A stretch of 39,806 bases of DNA from assembly GCA_003670475.1 (NCBI GenBank), contig QWRJ01000001.1:1-39806 (forward strand), written 5' to 3'. The notes beneath the pieces were generated by a model that saw only the letters and a program-made list of their open reading frames with translations, searched no databases and was not told where the DNA came from. Origin of the DNA: Candidatus Limnocylindrus primus. GTDB lineage: Bacteria; Chloroflexota; Limnocylindria; Limnocylindrales; Limnocylindraceae. How positions within the stretch are numbered: position 1 is the first letter of the stretch; every line of letters begins with the position of its first letter. Made by a program: the position numbers and the translations under genes. Positions 19,366-28,468 of the stretch are shown piece by piece.

Positions 19366-20799
19366 ATGAGCATCACCGCCGATCCTTCGATCACGCTCGC
19401 CGGCACGCTGGCCGCCGACGCCACCCCCGCGGTCGCAGATCTCGACGTCATCGTCTCGCTCGCAAAGCGTCGCGGCTTCGTCTTCCCAAGCTCGGAGATC
19501 TACGGCGGGATCAACGCCGTCTGGGATTACGGCCCACTCGGCGTGGAGCTGAAGAATAATGTGAAGCGTGCCTGGTGGCGCAGCATCGTCCAGGAGCGCA
19601 ACGACGTGGTGGGCCTTGACGCAGGCATCTTGATGCACCCACAGGTGTGGCGCACCTCAGGGCACGTCGGCTCGTTCAGCGATCCGCTCGTTGAGTGCAC
19701 CGCCTGCAAGCGTCGCTACCGCCTAGATGAACTCCCAGGGACAGATGCGCTCACCACACTGCAACTTGCCGAGGCTGACATTGTCACGAAGCTCGGCCTC
19801 GTCTGCCCCGACTGCGAGGGGAGCCTCACCCCACCGCGTCGATTCAACCTGATGTTCAAGACCTTCATGGGCCCAGTAGAGGAGGATGCCTCGGTCATCT
19901 ACCTCCGTCCGGAGACGGCACAGGGTGCATATGTTCAGCACAAGAACGTTCGCGATGCTGCACGAAAGAAGATCCCATTCGGTATTGCGCAGATTGGGAA
20001 GTCCTTCCGCAACGAGATCAGCCCAGGGAACTTCGTCTTCCGCATGCGCGAGTTTGAGCAGATGGAGCTGCAGATGTTCGTGCGGCCAGAGGAGGGTGCG
20101 ACCGCCGCCTTTGATGAGTGGCTCCCACGCCGACTTGAGTGGTACAAGGCGTACGGCGTCTCGCCAGAGCGGCTCCGCGCGCGCGAGCATGCGCCTGATG
20201 AGCTCGCTCATTACGCAAAGCGCGCCATTGACGTTGAGTACCGCTTCCCATTCGGCTGGAAGGAGCTTGAGGGGGTGCATAACCGTGGCGACTTTGATCT
20301 CTCCCGTCACGCGGCCGAGAGCGGCGAGAGCCTCTCGTACTTTGATCCAGCAACAGAGCAGACCTTCACGCCGTGGGTTGTTGAGGCGGCTGCTGGCGCC
20401 GACCGCGCCGCGTTCACCTTCCTGATCGACGCCTATCGTGAAGAGATCGTGCGCGATGAGAAGCGCGTCGTTCTCGGACTGCACCCAGAGCTCGCGCCGT
20501 ACAAGGTGGCGGTACTGCCGCTACTGAAGAAGCGCGACGATCTCGTAGAGCTCGCGCATAAGATTCGTAACGGCCTCTCACGTGAGTTCACGGCGGTCTA
20601 CGACGACACGGCCGCCATCGGGAAACTCTACCGCCGTCAGGATGAGATCGGCACGCCGTGGTGCATCTGTGTTGACGTTGACTCAATGGACGACCACGCG
20701 GTTACGGTGCGCGATCGCGACAGTATGGAGCAGGAGCGGGTCAGCGTGGATCGACTTGAGGAGTACTTCCTTAGCAAGTTGCGCGCCGCGCGCCCGTAG
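19366..20799 (+). CDS. glyS: Glycyl-tRNA synthetase (single-chain type)
   Basis: LAKRRGFVFPSSEIYGGINAVWDYGPLGVELKNNVKRAWW; YLRPETAQGAYVQHKNV; IGKSFRNEISPGNFVFRMREFEQME. Confidence 0.96.
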   Translation: MSITADPSITLAGTLAADATPAVADLDVIVSLAKRRGFVFPSSEIYGGINAVWDYGPLGVELKNNVKRAWWRSIVQERNDVVGLDAGILMHPQVWRTSGHVGSFSDPLVECTACKRRYRLDELPGTDALTTLQLAEADIVTKLGLVCPDCEGSLTPPRRFNLMFKTFMGPVEEDASVIYLRPETAQGAYVQHKNVRDAARKKIPFGIAQIGKSFRNEISPGNFVFRMREFEQMELQMFVRPEEGATAAFDEWLPRRLEWYKAYGVSPERLRAREHAPDELAHYAKRAIDVEYRFPFGWKELEGVHNRGDFDLSRHAAESGESLSYFDPATEQTFTPWVVEAAAGADRAAFTFLIDAYREEIVRDEKRVVLGLHPELAPYKVAVLPLLKKRDDLVELAHKIRNGLSREFTAVYDDTAAIGKLYRRQDEIGTPWCICVDVDSMDDHAVTVRDRDSMEQERVSVDRLEEYFLSKLRAARP

Positions 20800-20802
20800 C
20801 GC

Positions 20803-21642
20803 TTACTCGGTCGGTTCGGTAGCCCCAGTCGCTCCGGTCGCGCCAGTCGGCTGCTTCCCCGCCGGCCAGTAGAGTTCCTTATGAATCGCCTCCTCAGGAA
20901 GTCCATACGCGCGGAGCTTCAGCTCCGCCGCAACAATCATCTCGGGGTTGCCACAGAGGTAGGCGACCGCACCGGCTGGGTCAACACCGAGATCCTTCAG
21001 TGCTGACTGGATTACCGTCTCTACGCGTCCTGTTCGTCCGGTCCACCCTGCGTTCGCAGGATCGTTCGGACGAGAGATTGATGGCACGTAGGTGGCTGGA
21101 TACTCGCCGCTCGCGTTCCAGCCATTCAGCAGTTCGGCGTAGCCGATATCTGCGACGTAGCTCACCCCGTTCAGGTAGATCGCTCGACGTGGTCGACCAT
21201 CGGCGAGCAGCGTGCGTGCCATGGAGACGAATGGGGCAATGCCGGTTCCGGACGAGATGAAGAGATGGATGCGGTCGTCATCTGGTTGAAGGGTGAACTT
21301 CCCCTTCGGTGCGAGGACGCGGAGTCCATGCCCAACTGGAAGCGCAAAGGCGAGTGGCGTGAATGCGCCACCACGAACGAGTCGGAGATAGAGTTCGTAG
21401 CCGCCGGTCAGGTCGCGTGCGGATGATGCGATCGAGTAGGGGCGCTGCATCCACTTTTCGCCAACCTTCACACCAATCGTCACGTACTGTCCCGGCTCAA
21501 ACGGCGTTGGTGTGCCGGTCGGCTTGATCCAGACACGCGCGAGGGTATCGGTGTCATCGATGCGGGCGGCGAGCGTCGCGTTGTAGCCAGGGTCCTGCGC
21601 AAGGATGCCGAGCGACGCTGGATCTGAGCTGCTACCGCTCAT
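20803..21642 (-). CDS. FAD/NAD(P)-binding ferredoxin--NADP+ reductase-like oxidoreductase, with C-terminal GATGATGAT tail
   Basis: FEPGQYVTIGV...MQRPYSIASS; LFISSGTGIAPFVSMARTLL; YLCGNPEMIV. Confidence 0.85.
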   Translation of the reverse strand: MSGSSSDPASLGILAQDPGYNATLAARIDDTDTLARVWIKPTGTPTPFEPGQYVTIGVKVGEKWMQRPYSIASSARDLTGGYELYLRLVRGGAFTPLAFALPVGHGLRVLAPKGKFTLQPDDDRIHLFISSGTGIAPFVSMARTLLADGRPRRAIYLNGVSYVADIGYAELLNGWNASGEYPATYVPSISRPNDPANAGWTGRTGRVETVIQSALKDLGVDPAGAVAYLCGNPEMIVAAELKLRAYGLPEEAIHKELYWPAGKQPTGATGATGATEPTE

Positions 21643-21752
21643 CGCTACCTCCGCTACACGACCCGCGCGCCATTACGTGGCGCCTCCCGCTGAGTGTAGG
21701 GGAGCCCCCGCGTGCTCGCCCCGTGCCGCCTGGCCAGACCTGGCGGCGGCTG

Positions 21753-21781
21753 TTGACGGTGGGGGGTGTGGGTGGCATCCT
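21753..21781 (+). promoter_or_regulatory. Putative dnaG promoter: -35 TTGACG (21753-21758), 17-nt spacer, -10 CATCCT (21776-21781)
   Basis: Hexamers with 17-nt spacing in the divergent gap; a perfect TTGACA also occurs at 21796-21801. Confidence 0.35.
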
Positions 21782-21857
21782 TCCGCGGATAGGACTTGAC
21801 ACCCACGGGCAGCCGCTATGCCCGCCACCGAAGCCCTTTGAGGAGGTCAGCCAGCCG

Positions 21858-23777
21858 ATGGCTTCAGGGAGCGTCGCCGAAGTCAAGAGTCGACTCGCCG
21901 TCGCCGACGTTGTCGGCGAGACGGTCCAACTGCGCAAGGCTGGAACCACCTTTAAGGGCCTCTGCCCATTCCACGGGGAGAAGACGCCATCGTTTGTCGT
22001 GACGCCGGCGCGAGACTCGTGGAAGTGCTTCGGCTGTGGGAAGGGGGGCGACATCTTCACCTTTGTCATGGAGCGCGACAACCTCCCATTCGGTGAGGCG
22101 CTCACACTCCTCGCCGCCAAGGCGGGCGTCGTCCTAGATGAGCGCAGTCGCGCAGAGGATGTGCGCCGCGCTCGGCTGCGCGAAGTGCTTGAAGGCGCGG
22201 TCAGCTTCTATCACGCCATCCTTCTCTCGCACGACTTAGGGAAGCCGGCGCTTGAATATCTGCACAGTCGCGGTTTCACCGATGCAACGATTGAGTCGCA
22301 GCGCATCGGTTGGGCACCAGAGTCGTGGGACGCCTGCTCCAAGGCACTCGCCGCAAAGCGTGGTGCAACGCCAGAGGAGCTTGATGCTGTTGGACTGACA
22401 ACAGATCGTGGCGGGGGTCGTGGTGCCTACGATCGATTCCGCGCGCGGATCATCTTCCCGATTCGCGATGCAAACGGAAAGATCACTGGGCTCGGTGGTC
22501 GCCTCCTCCCCGTTGATGACACGCGTGGCGATCACGGCCCGAAGTATCTGAACAGCGCCGCAACGCCGCTCTTTGATAAGTCGCGCACCCTTTATCTGAT
22601 TGACAAGGCGAAGGCGGCGATTCGTAAGAGCGGCACCGCCGTGCTAGTTGAGGGATACACCGATGCGCTGATGGCACATCAGTCGGGCTTTGAGAACGTC
22701 GTCGCAAGCATGGGGACGGCGCTTACCCCAGCACAGGTGGCGCTGCTGTTGCGTTACGGTTCAAAGATCGTCCTCGCCTATGACGTTGATGCCGCCGGTG
22801 CAAAGGCGGGCGCATTTGGGGCAACAGAACTTCTTCGCCTTGTGACTGAACTTGCAGGCGTCGCTGACGGCCCGTCACTCGTTGATGTTGGGATCGTGAA
22901 GCTTCCTGACGGGAAGGACCCTGACGAAGTGGTACGCGATGAGCCTGACCTCTGGCGTGCCGCCGTTGAGCGACCGATCCCCGTTGTTGAATACCTGATT
23001 GAAGAGGCGGCGAGCGCGCACGACCTGCGCGATCTCGGTGGACGGAAGCGTGCCGTTGACGCGATTAAGCCAACGCTGCGCATCCTGCGCGACCCAGTGA
23101 TTCGCGACGGCTACGCCGCCGCCGCCGCGCGGAGGATCGGCGTGGACGAATCTACGATCCGTGAGGCGATCCGCCGCCCTGGCGGAGATGCCCCAACGTC
23201 ACTTCAGGACGGGAAGATCTCGGCCGACAGCGTGCGCGCCGCCGACCTTGAAGGGGACCTTGGCGCCATCCTGGCTGGGGTTTCGCCCCCTGAGGCTGAA
23301 CTGCTACGCCTCCTCCTCCTCGCGCCTACGGAGCGTCTGCGGGTCCGTGAGACACTAGGGGACGAACTCTTCTCTAGCGGGCTTGCCCGCTCGCTCTGGC
23401 ACGGCCTTCGTGCTGGGCTGGACGCGACGCTAGAGGCTGGTGGAGCCCCCACTTCGCTAGAGCAACTTCCGGCGGCGATCCAGGGGGAAGAGCGACGGCT
23501 TGCACAGGCGTTGCTCGCACGTGACGGGCAGTCGGTAAGCGTTGAACGAGTACGGATCGGTATTGATCAGACAGCGTTACGACTCGAGGCGGACCGACTT
23601 GATGAGGCGATGGCCTGGTCGCGTTCGGAGATCGCAGAGGCGGAACGCGCAACGGACGCGCCGCGCGTCCGTGAACTTATGGAGCGAGAGCGTGATCTCG
23701 GTGTAAAGCGAAAGGTCTTGGATCGGCGGCTGATGGCCTCCGGCGTGATGACAGCAGGGAAGGGGGGCCTACGATGA
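21858..23777 (+). CDS. dnaG: DNA primase
   Basis: ATG 21858 preceded by AGGAGG; zinc finger [56 protein letters not shown]...[11 protein letters not shown]. Confidence 0.95.
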   Translation: MASGSVAEVKSRLAVADVVGETVQLRKAGTTFKGLCPFHGEKTPSFVVTPARDSWKCFGCGKGGDIFTFVMERDNLPFGEALTLLAAKAGVVLDERSRAEDVRRARLREVLEGAVSFYHAILLSHDLGKPALEYLHSRGFTDATIESQRIGWAPESWDACSKALAAKRGATPEELDAVGLTTDRGGGRGAYDRFRARIIFPIRDANGKITGLGGRLLPVDDTRGDHGPKYLNSAATPLFDKSRTLYLIDKAKAAIRKSGTAVLVEGYTDALMAHQSGFENVVASMGTALTPAQVALLLRYGSKIVLAYDVDAAGAKAGAFGATELLRLVTELAGVADGPSLVDVGIVKLPDGKDPDEVVRDEPDLWRAAVERPIPVVEYLIEEAASAHDLRDLGGRKRAVDAIKPTLRILRDPVIRDGYAAAAARRIGVDESTIREAIRRPGGDAPTSLQDGKISADSVRAADLEGDLGAILAGVSPPEAELLRLLLLAPTERLRVRETLGDELFSSGLARSLWHGLRAGLDATLEAGGAPTSLEQLPAAIQGEERRLAQALLARDGQSVSVERVRIGIDQTALRLEADRLDEAMAWSRSEIAEAERATDAPRVRELMERERDLGVKRKVLDRRLMASGVMTAGKGGLR

Positions 23778-25876
23778 CCGCAAAGAAGCCAGCTCCAGTC
23801 GCGAAGCCCGTCGTAAAGCCGGCCGCACCAGCGAAGCTTGTGACAAAGCCCGTCACGAAGCCCGTAGCCAAGCCTGCCCCGAAGCCTGCCGCCACGAAGG
23901 CACCTGCGAAGAAGGCGGCTCTGTCGAAGCTTCCGCAGAAGTCAGCAGCGTCCCCCAAAAAGGCTGCACCAAAAAAGATTGCGCCGAAGAAGGCCGTCCC
24001 AGTGAAGACCGCTGCAAAGCCAGCAGCTAAGCCCGCCACTAAGCCAGTAGTAAAGCCAAAAGGAAAGGCAACGCCAAAGCCGGCTGCGAAAACGCCTCCG
24101 AAGCCCACCGCGAAGGTGACCGCGAAGGTTGTCGCCGCAAAAGCAGCTACGAAGCCAGGCGCGAAGGCCCTTGTGAAGGCGAAGGTGGCGCCGCTCGCCA
24201 CCGTCGCGCCAAAGGGGAAGGGCTCAGCGCCGAAGGGTGGTGCAGCGAAGAAGGGGGCGGCTGCGGAGCCAGATCCAACGGCGAAGCTTGCCGGGATCGC
24301 TGAGCCTGGCGCTGGCGATCTTGCTGAGATTGAGGCGGACGGCGTAGAGATCCTTGATCCAGAGGCCGCCGCCGCGGCGCTGCTGGAGGTTGCAGCGCCT
24401 GAGGTGGCGAAGGTCGCAGAGGTGGTCGCCGAGACGGTGACCGAGTCCGTCGGCATTGACGATCCGGTCCGCATGTACTTGAAGGAGATCGGTCGCGTTG
24501 GGCTGCTTACCGCAGAAGAGGAGGTCGTCCTCGCCAAGATGATCGAGCTCGGCGAGCAGATGGCGGACGAGCCGTGGAAGGCGATCTACAACCTCCACCA
24601 GTGGACGTACCACGAGACGGAACTGAAGACGCGCAAGAAGAAGGAGTGGTATCGCTTCGACCCGATCATTGCCGAGAAGGCGCACGTCACCTTCCGAGAG
24701 GCGATCGCCTTCTACGTCAAGGGGCATAAGCTCGGCGAGTGCAAGATCACGGGCTTTGACAAGGCGGTCCGCGAAGTGGCGGCACTCCCTGGGAGCGACA
24801 CGGCGCAGAAGAACCTGCTTGTCGCCAAGAGCTTGGTGAAGGCCTTCAACGATCCGAACCGTCGCAACCTTGCGGCGAGGACGAGCGAGCTCGTTGACTT
24901 CGCCTTCCAGGCGGTGAGCTCGGGTGACTTGAACAGCCGTGATAACCCGGTGCTCAGCAAGCTCTTCGTCTGGTCGCGCGATGAGATCGCCTGGCCAGCA
25001 ATGGAGGCGTACGTGCAGTCAGGAAAGTATGTGAGCGCAACGGGAGAGGACTGGCTTCGTGAGGGCGGCTGGGATCCTGAGAACCCAGCGCTCGGCAAGC
25101 TTCGTGGCCGTGAAGGGGCCGTCGTGCAGCTCGGCTGGCGCGGTCGGGAGGAACTGACCAAGGCAAACTTGCGCCTCGTCGTTTCGATTGCAAAGAAGTA
25201 CATCGGCCGCGGCATGAGCTTCCTTGATCTCATCCAGGAGGGGAACATCGGCCTCATCCGCGCGGTGGAGAAGTTTGAGTACATCAAGGGCTTCAAGTTC
25301 TCTACCTATGCAACCTGGTGGATTCGCCAGGCAATCACGCGTGCGATTGCCGACCAGGCGCGCACGATCCGCATTCCGGTGCACATGTACGAGCAGTTAA
25401 ATCGGCTGACGCGTATTCAGCGGCAGCTCTTTCAGGAGCTTGGCCGTGAGGCAACGGATGAGGAGATCGCCACCGAGTTGACCAAGGTGACCGAGACTGA
25501 GGTGACGGCCGAGCGCGTCCGGGAGATGCGTAAGGTGAGCCAGGAGCCAGTCTCGTTGGAGACCCCGATCGGCGAAGAGGAAGATAGTCACCTCGGTGAC
25601 TTCATTGAGGATAAGGCGGCGAAGAAGCCAGATGAGGCGGCGAACAGTCAGCTGCTCAGCGAGCAGATTGTTGCAACGCTTGAGTCACTCAGTGCGCGCG
25701 AACAGCGCGTACTGCGACTACGCTTCGGCCTTGAAGATGGGCGACAGCGCACGCTGGAAGAGGTGGGCGCCGAGTTCAACGTGACGCGTGAGCGCATCCG
25801 CCAGATCGAGGCGAAGGCGCTGCGTAAGTTGCGGCACCCATCACGCTCGCGCAAGCTGCGCGACTATCTCGACTAG
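23774..25876 (+). CDS. rpoD: Primary sigma factor (RpoD/SigA family) with ~165-aa Lys/Ala/Pro N-terminal tail
   Basis: [138 protein letters not shown]. Confidence 0.96.
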   Translation: MTAKKPAPVAKPVVKPAAPAKLVTKPVTKPVAKPAPKPAATKAPAKKAALSKLPQKSAASPKKAAPKKIAPKKAVPVKTAAKPAAKPATKPVVKPKGKATPKPAAKTPPKPTAKVTAKVVAAKAATKPGAKALVKAKVAPLATVAPKGKGSAPKGGAAKKGAAAEPDPTAKLAGIAEPGAGDLAEIEADGVEILDPEAAAAALLEVAAPEVAKVAEVVAETVTESVGIDDPVRMYLKEIGRVGLLTAEEEVVLAKMIELGEQMADEPWKAIYNLHQWTYHETELKTRKKKEWYRFDPIIAEKAHVTFREAIAFYVKGHKLGECKITGFDKAVREVAALPGSDTAQKNLLVAKSLVKAFNDPNRRNLAARTSELVDFAFQAVSSGDLNSRDNPVLSKLFVWSRDEIAWPAMEAYVQSGKYVSATGEDWLREGGWDPENPALGKLRGREGAVVQLGWRGREELTKANLRLVVSIAKKYIGRGMSFLDLIQEGNIGLIRAVEKFEYIKGFKFSTYATWWIRQAITRAIADQARTIRIPVHMYEQLNRLTRIQRQLFQELGREATDEEIATELTKVTETEVTAERVREMRKVSQEPVSLETPIGEEEDSHLGDFIEDKAAKKPDEAANSQLLSEQIVATLESLSAREQRVLRLRFGLEDGRQRTLEEVGAEFNVTRERIRQIEAKALRKLRHPSRSRKLRDYLD

Positions 25877-25880
25877 TCGC

Positions 25881-26144
25881 ATGGCCACGCACCAGACGAG
25901 CGCACTGGTTCCCAACGGCGTCGGGCTGCATGCCCGCCCTGCGGCACTCTTCGTCCAGCAGGCGTCTGGCTTCAGCTCCACGATCCGGCTCACCTGCGGC
26001 GAACGGACTGCGGACGGGAAGTCCATTCTCGGCGTCCTGCAGCTCGGCGCCTCTGCAGGGAGCGCAGTAGAGATCCGCGCAGAGGGGGACGACGCCGAGG
26101 CAGCCGCAGAGGCGCTCGCCGCCTTCATCCGTGCGATCGCCTAG
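25881..26144 (+). CDS. ptsH: Phosphocarrier protein HPr
   Basis: VPNGVGLHARPAALFVQQA (active His) and GKSILGVLQLGASAGSAVEI. Confidence 0.93.
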   Translation: MATHQTSALVPNGVGLHARPAALFVQQASGFSSTIRLTCGERTADGKSILGVLQLGASAGSAVEIRAEGDDAEAAAEALAAFIRAIA

Positions 26145-26207
26145 CGTCGTTCTGTAGGGCGCGCCAGCGCGCTCGGAGTCGGAGAGTTCGGGGCAGACTG
26201 TTGGTTG

Positions 26208-26223
26208 CTGGGTGATCACCCAG
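26208..26223. promoter_or_regulatory. Perfect 16-bp palindrome CTGGGTGATCACCCAG upstream of PTS EIIB; candidate operator
   Basis: CTGGGTGA/TCACCCAG between -35-like TTGGTT (26201-26206) and -10-like GATAAA (26223-26228). Confidence 0.5.
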
Positions 26224-26246
26224 ATAAACAAGTCGATGGAGGGGAT

Positions 26247-26498
26247 ATGGGCACAGATATCGTCGCCGCAGCGAAGGGCGTGATTAAAGGACTCGGCGGG
26301 GCAAAGAACATCAAGTCGAGCGAGCCCTGCATCACACGGATTCGGTGCGACCTTGTTGACATGAAGAAGATGGACGAGGCGACACTGAAGAAGGCTGGGG
26401 CGATTGCCGTTGTGAAGTTTGGGAAGGGTGTCCAGGTGGTGATGGGAACCCTCTCTGACAACATCGAATCTGAGATGCGCCGTCAGATGAAGCGCTGA
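26247..26498 (+). CDS. PTS EIIB, glucose/GlcNAc family
   Basis: Stand-alone EIIB with active Cys: SSEPCITRIRCDLVD...GAIAVVKFGKGVQVVMG; ATG preceded by GGAGGGG. Confidence 0.9.
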   Translation: MGTDIVAAAKGVIKGLGGAKNIKSSEPCITRIRCDLVDMKKMDEATLKKAGAIAVVKFGKGVQVVMGTLSDNIESEMRRQMKR

Positions 26499-26966
26499 GT
26501 GGCGGAGCGGGTCACCCTGCTCGCCCCCTTCGCGGGGCGGGTCGTCCCACTGAGCGACCTCCCCGACCCCGTCTTCGCACAGGGGATCATGGGTAGTGGG
26601 GTCGCGATTGACCCCGAGGAGGTCTCGCTGCTGACCGCTGCCTCCCCCTGCGCGGGGAGCGTGGCGAAGCTCTTTCCAGGCGGGCACGGGGTGGCGATTG
26701 AGAGTGCCGCTGGCCCCATCCTCCTTCACCTTGGTCTCGACACGGTCGCCCTGAAGGGAGTCGGCCTCACCGCGCTGGTGGGGGATGGTGATCTGATCGT
26801 CGCCGGTCAGCCCCTCGTCGAACTCGCAGCCGCCAGCATCCGTGCTGGTGGGACCTCGCTCCTCACCCCGATCGTTGCGATCGGTGGACAGCGGGTTGAG
26901 CTCCTCGCTACCGCAGGGGGGCAGGTTAAGGCGGGGGAGCCGCTCCTCACCGTTCACCCCGCCTAG
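26499..26966 (+). CDS. crr: PTS EIIA, glucose (Crr) family
   Basis: APFAGRVVPLSDLPDPVFAQGIMGSGVAIDP; GPILLHLGLDTVALKGVGL (active His); GTG start abutting EIIB stop. Confidence 0.9.
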   Translation: MAERVTLLAPFAGRVVPLSDLPDPVFAQGIMGSGVAIDPEEVSLLTAASPCAGSVAKLFPGGHGVAIESAAGPILLHLGLDTVALKGVGLTALVGDGDLIVAGQPLVELAAASIRAGGTSLLTPIVAIGGQRVELLATAGGQVKAGEPLLTVHPA

Positions 26967-26986
26967 CCACGAGGCCCTAAGCACGA

Positions 26987-27110
26987 TTTGGCCCCTGGCT
27001 GGGCCAAAAGATAAGGGACCTTAATGAAACCCCTTGCCATACCGCTACCTGGGGAGTAGGGTTATCCACAAGCGGGAGCCGTCCTGACCGCAAGGGCAGG
27101 GCCTCACGCT
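26987..27110 (+). promoter_or_regulatory. Candidate structured leader RNA upstream of PTS EIIC
   Basis: TTTGGCCC-CTGGCT-GGGCCAAA (26987-27008) and a long GNRA-capped hairpin at 27071-27110 ending 5 nt before the SD. Confidence 0.5.
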
Positions 27111-27129
27111 TAAGTGGAGGTACAGAGGA

Positions 27130-28359
27130 ATGTTGGAGTACATGCAGAAGATCGGGAAGGCGTTAATGCTTCCGATCGCAGTGCTTCCGGCGGCGGCGCT
27201 GTTGCTTCGCCTCGGAGTACTTTTCAGTGGTGGTGACGCGGGCCAGGGCTTCGCGGGTCTCGCCACAGACACACCGCTTCTTGCGGTGTGGAAGGTCATG
27301 GCACTCGCTGGAGACACCGTCTTCGGCGCACTGCCAATCTTGTTCGCAGTCGGTGTGGCCGTTGGTCTCACCGAGGGTTCCGGCGTTGCCGCCCTTGGCG
27401 GTACGGTCGGTATCTTGATTCTCAATGCAATCAACAAGCAGGGTTCGATCAGCGACATCCTGAATGCGACCCCAGACGCAGCCCCTCTCAAGATGGGCGT
27501 GTTCGGCGGTATCATTATCGGTGTTGTTGCTGCGTGGGCCTACAACAATTACAAGGATATGAAGCTGCCGAGCTACCTCGGCTTCTTCGCCGGTCGTCGC
27601 TTTGTCCCAATCATTACGGCGCTTGCGTCGGTGGGTGTGGGCATCGTGGCAGCCGTCGTCTGGCCGCCAATCGGGCAGGCCATCCAGAGCTTTGGCGACA
27701 TGATCGTCACGTTGGGCGGTATCGGACTCGTCCTTTACGGCTTCGCCAACCGCATGCTGCTCCTCGTGGGCTTGCATCACATCCTGAACACGTTCGTTTG
27801 GTTCCAGCTCGGAAGCTTCACTAAGGCCGACGGCACTGTTGTGAACGGCGACCTTAACCGCTTCTTCGCTGGCGACCCAACCGCAGGCCCATTCATGGCG
27901 GGTTGGTTCGTGGTGATGATGTTCGGCCTTCCGGCCGCGGCATACGCCATTTACCAAGCTGCAGACAAGAGCGAGAAGAAGGCAACTGGCTCCATCATGG
28001 GCTCGGCGGGCTTCACCTCGTTCCTCACCGGTATCACTGAGCCGATTGAGTTCAGCTTCGCTTACGCGGCACCGGCACTCTTCGCAGTGCACGGTCTCCT
28101 CGCCGGCGTGGCACTCGCCATCTGCGCACAGCTCGACTGGGTGCAGGGCTTCGGCTTCTCGGCAGGCTTGATCGACTACCTGCTCAACTTCACGTTGGCG
28201 TCAAGCGCGTCAGCGGGTGGGAGCACGGGACCCCTCGGGATCCTGGGCTTGGGCGTTGTCTTCGCTGCGCTGTACTACGTACTGTTCGCAGCGGTGATCA
28301 AGAGCCAGAACCTTGCCACCCCTGGCCGCACGCCAGTCAAGGGGAAGGGCCGACGCTAA
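27130..28359 (+). CDS. PTS EIIC, glucose/N-acetylglucosamine family
   Basis: MLEYMQKIGKALMLPIAVLPAAALLLRLGVL; GITEPIEFSFAYAAPALFAVHGLLAG. Confidence 0.93.
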   Translation: MLEYMQKIGKALMLPIAVLPAAALLLRLGVLFSGGDAGQGFAGLATDTPLLAVWKVMALAGDTVFGALPILFAVGVAVGLTEGSGVAALGGTVGILILNAINKQGSISDILNATPDAAPLKMGVFGGIIIGVVAAWAYNNYKDMKLPSYLGFFAGRRFVPIITALASVGVGIVAAVVWPPIGQAIQSFGDMIVTLGGIGLVLYGFANRMLLLVGLHHILNTFVWFQLGSFTKADGTVVNGDLNRFFAGDPTAGPFMAGWFVVMMFGLPAAAYAIYQAADKSEKKATGSIMGSAGFTSFLTGITEPIEFSFAYAAPALFAVHGLLAGVALAICAQLDWVQGFGFSAGLIDYLLNFTLASSASAGGSTGPLGILGLGVVFAALYYVLFAAVIKSQNLATPGRTPVKGKGRR

Positions 28360-28400
28360 CTCGTGATCCAATCCGTCTCGGCTCTCTAGGCTTAGGCGGA

Positions 28401-28468
28401 AACGCGTGGACGATCTAATCGTCCTGGGGCTGGTAGTCGCCGTTTGGTGGCTACCAGCCCTACGCGTT
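28401..28468 (+). ncRNA. Candidate three-way-junction RNA element overlapping the start of the 28406 ORF
   Basis: Three fully complementary stems: AACGCGT/ACGCGTT, GGACGAT-CTA-ATCGTCC, GGGCTGGTAG-N14-CTACCAGCCC (24 Watson-Crick pairs). Confidence 0.45.

Noticed and set aside
23677-24537. 286-aa minus-strand ORF with FAAGF/TGF repeats resembling a repeat protein
   Set aside because: Reverse-complement artefact of the sigma factor Lys/Ala/Pro tail.
25776-26984. 402-aa minus-strand ORF across ptsH, EIIB and EIIA
   Set aside because: Lies opposite three clearly recognised PTS genes; no family resemblance.
27163-28092. 309-aa minus-strand ORF
   Set aside because: Antisense to PTS EIIC; His/Cys/Arg-rich noise.
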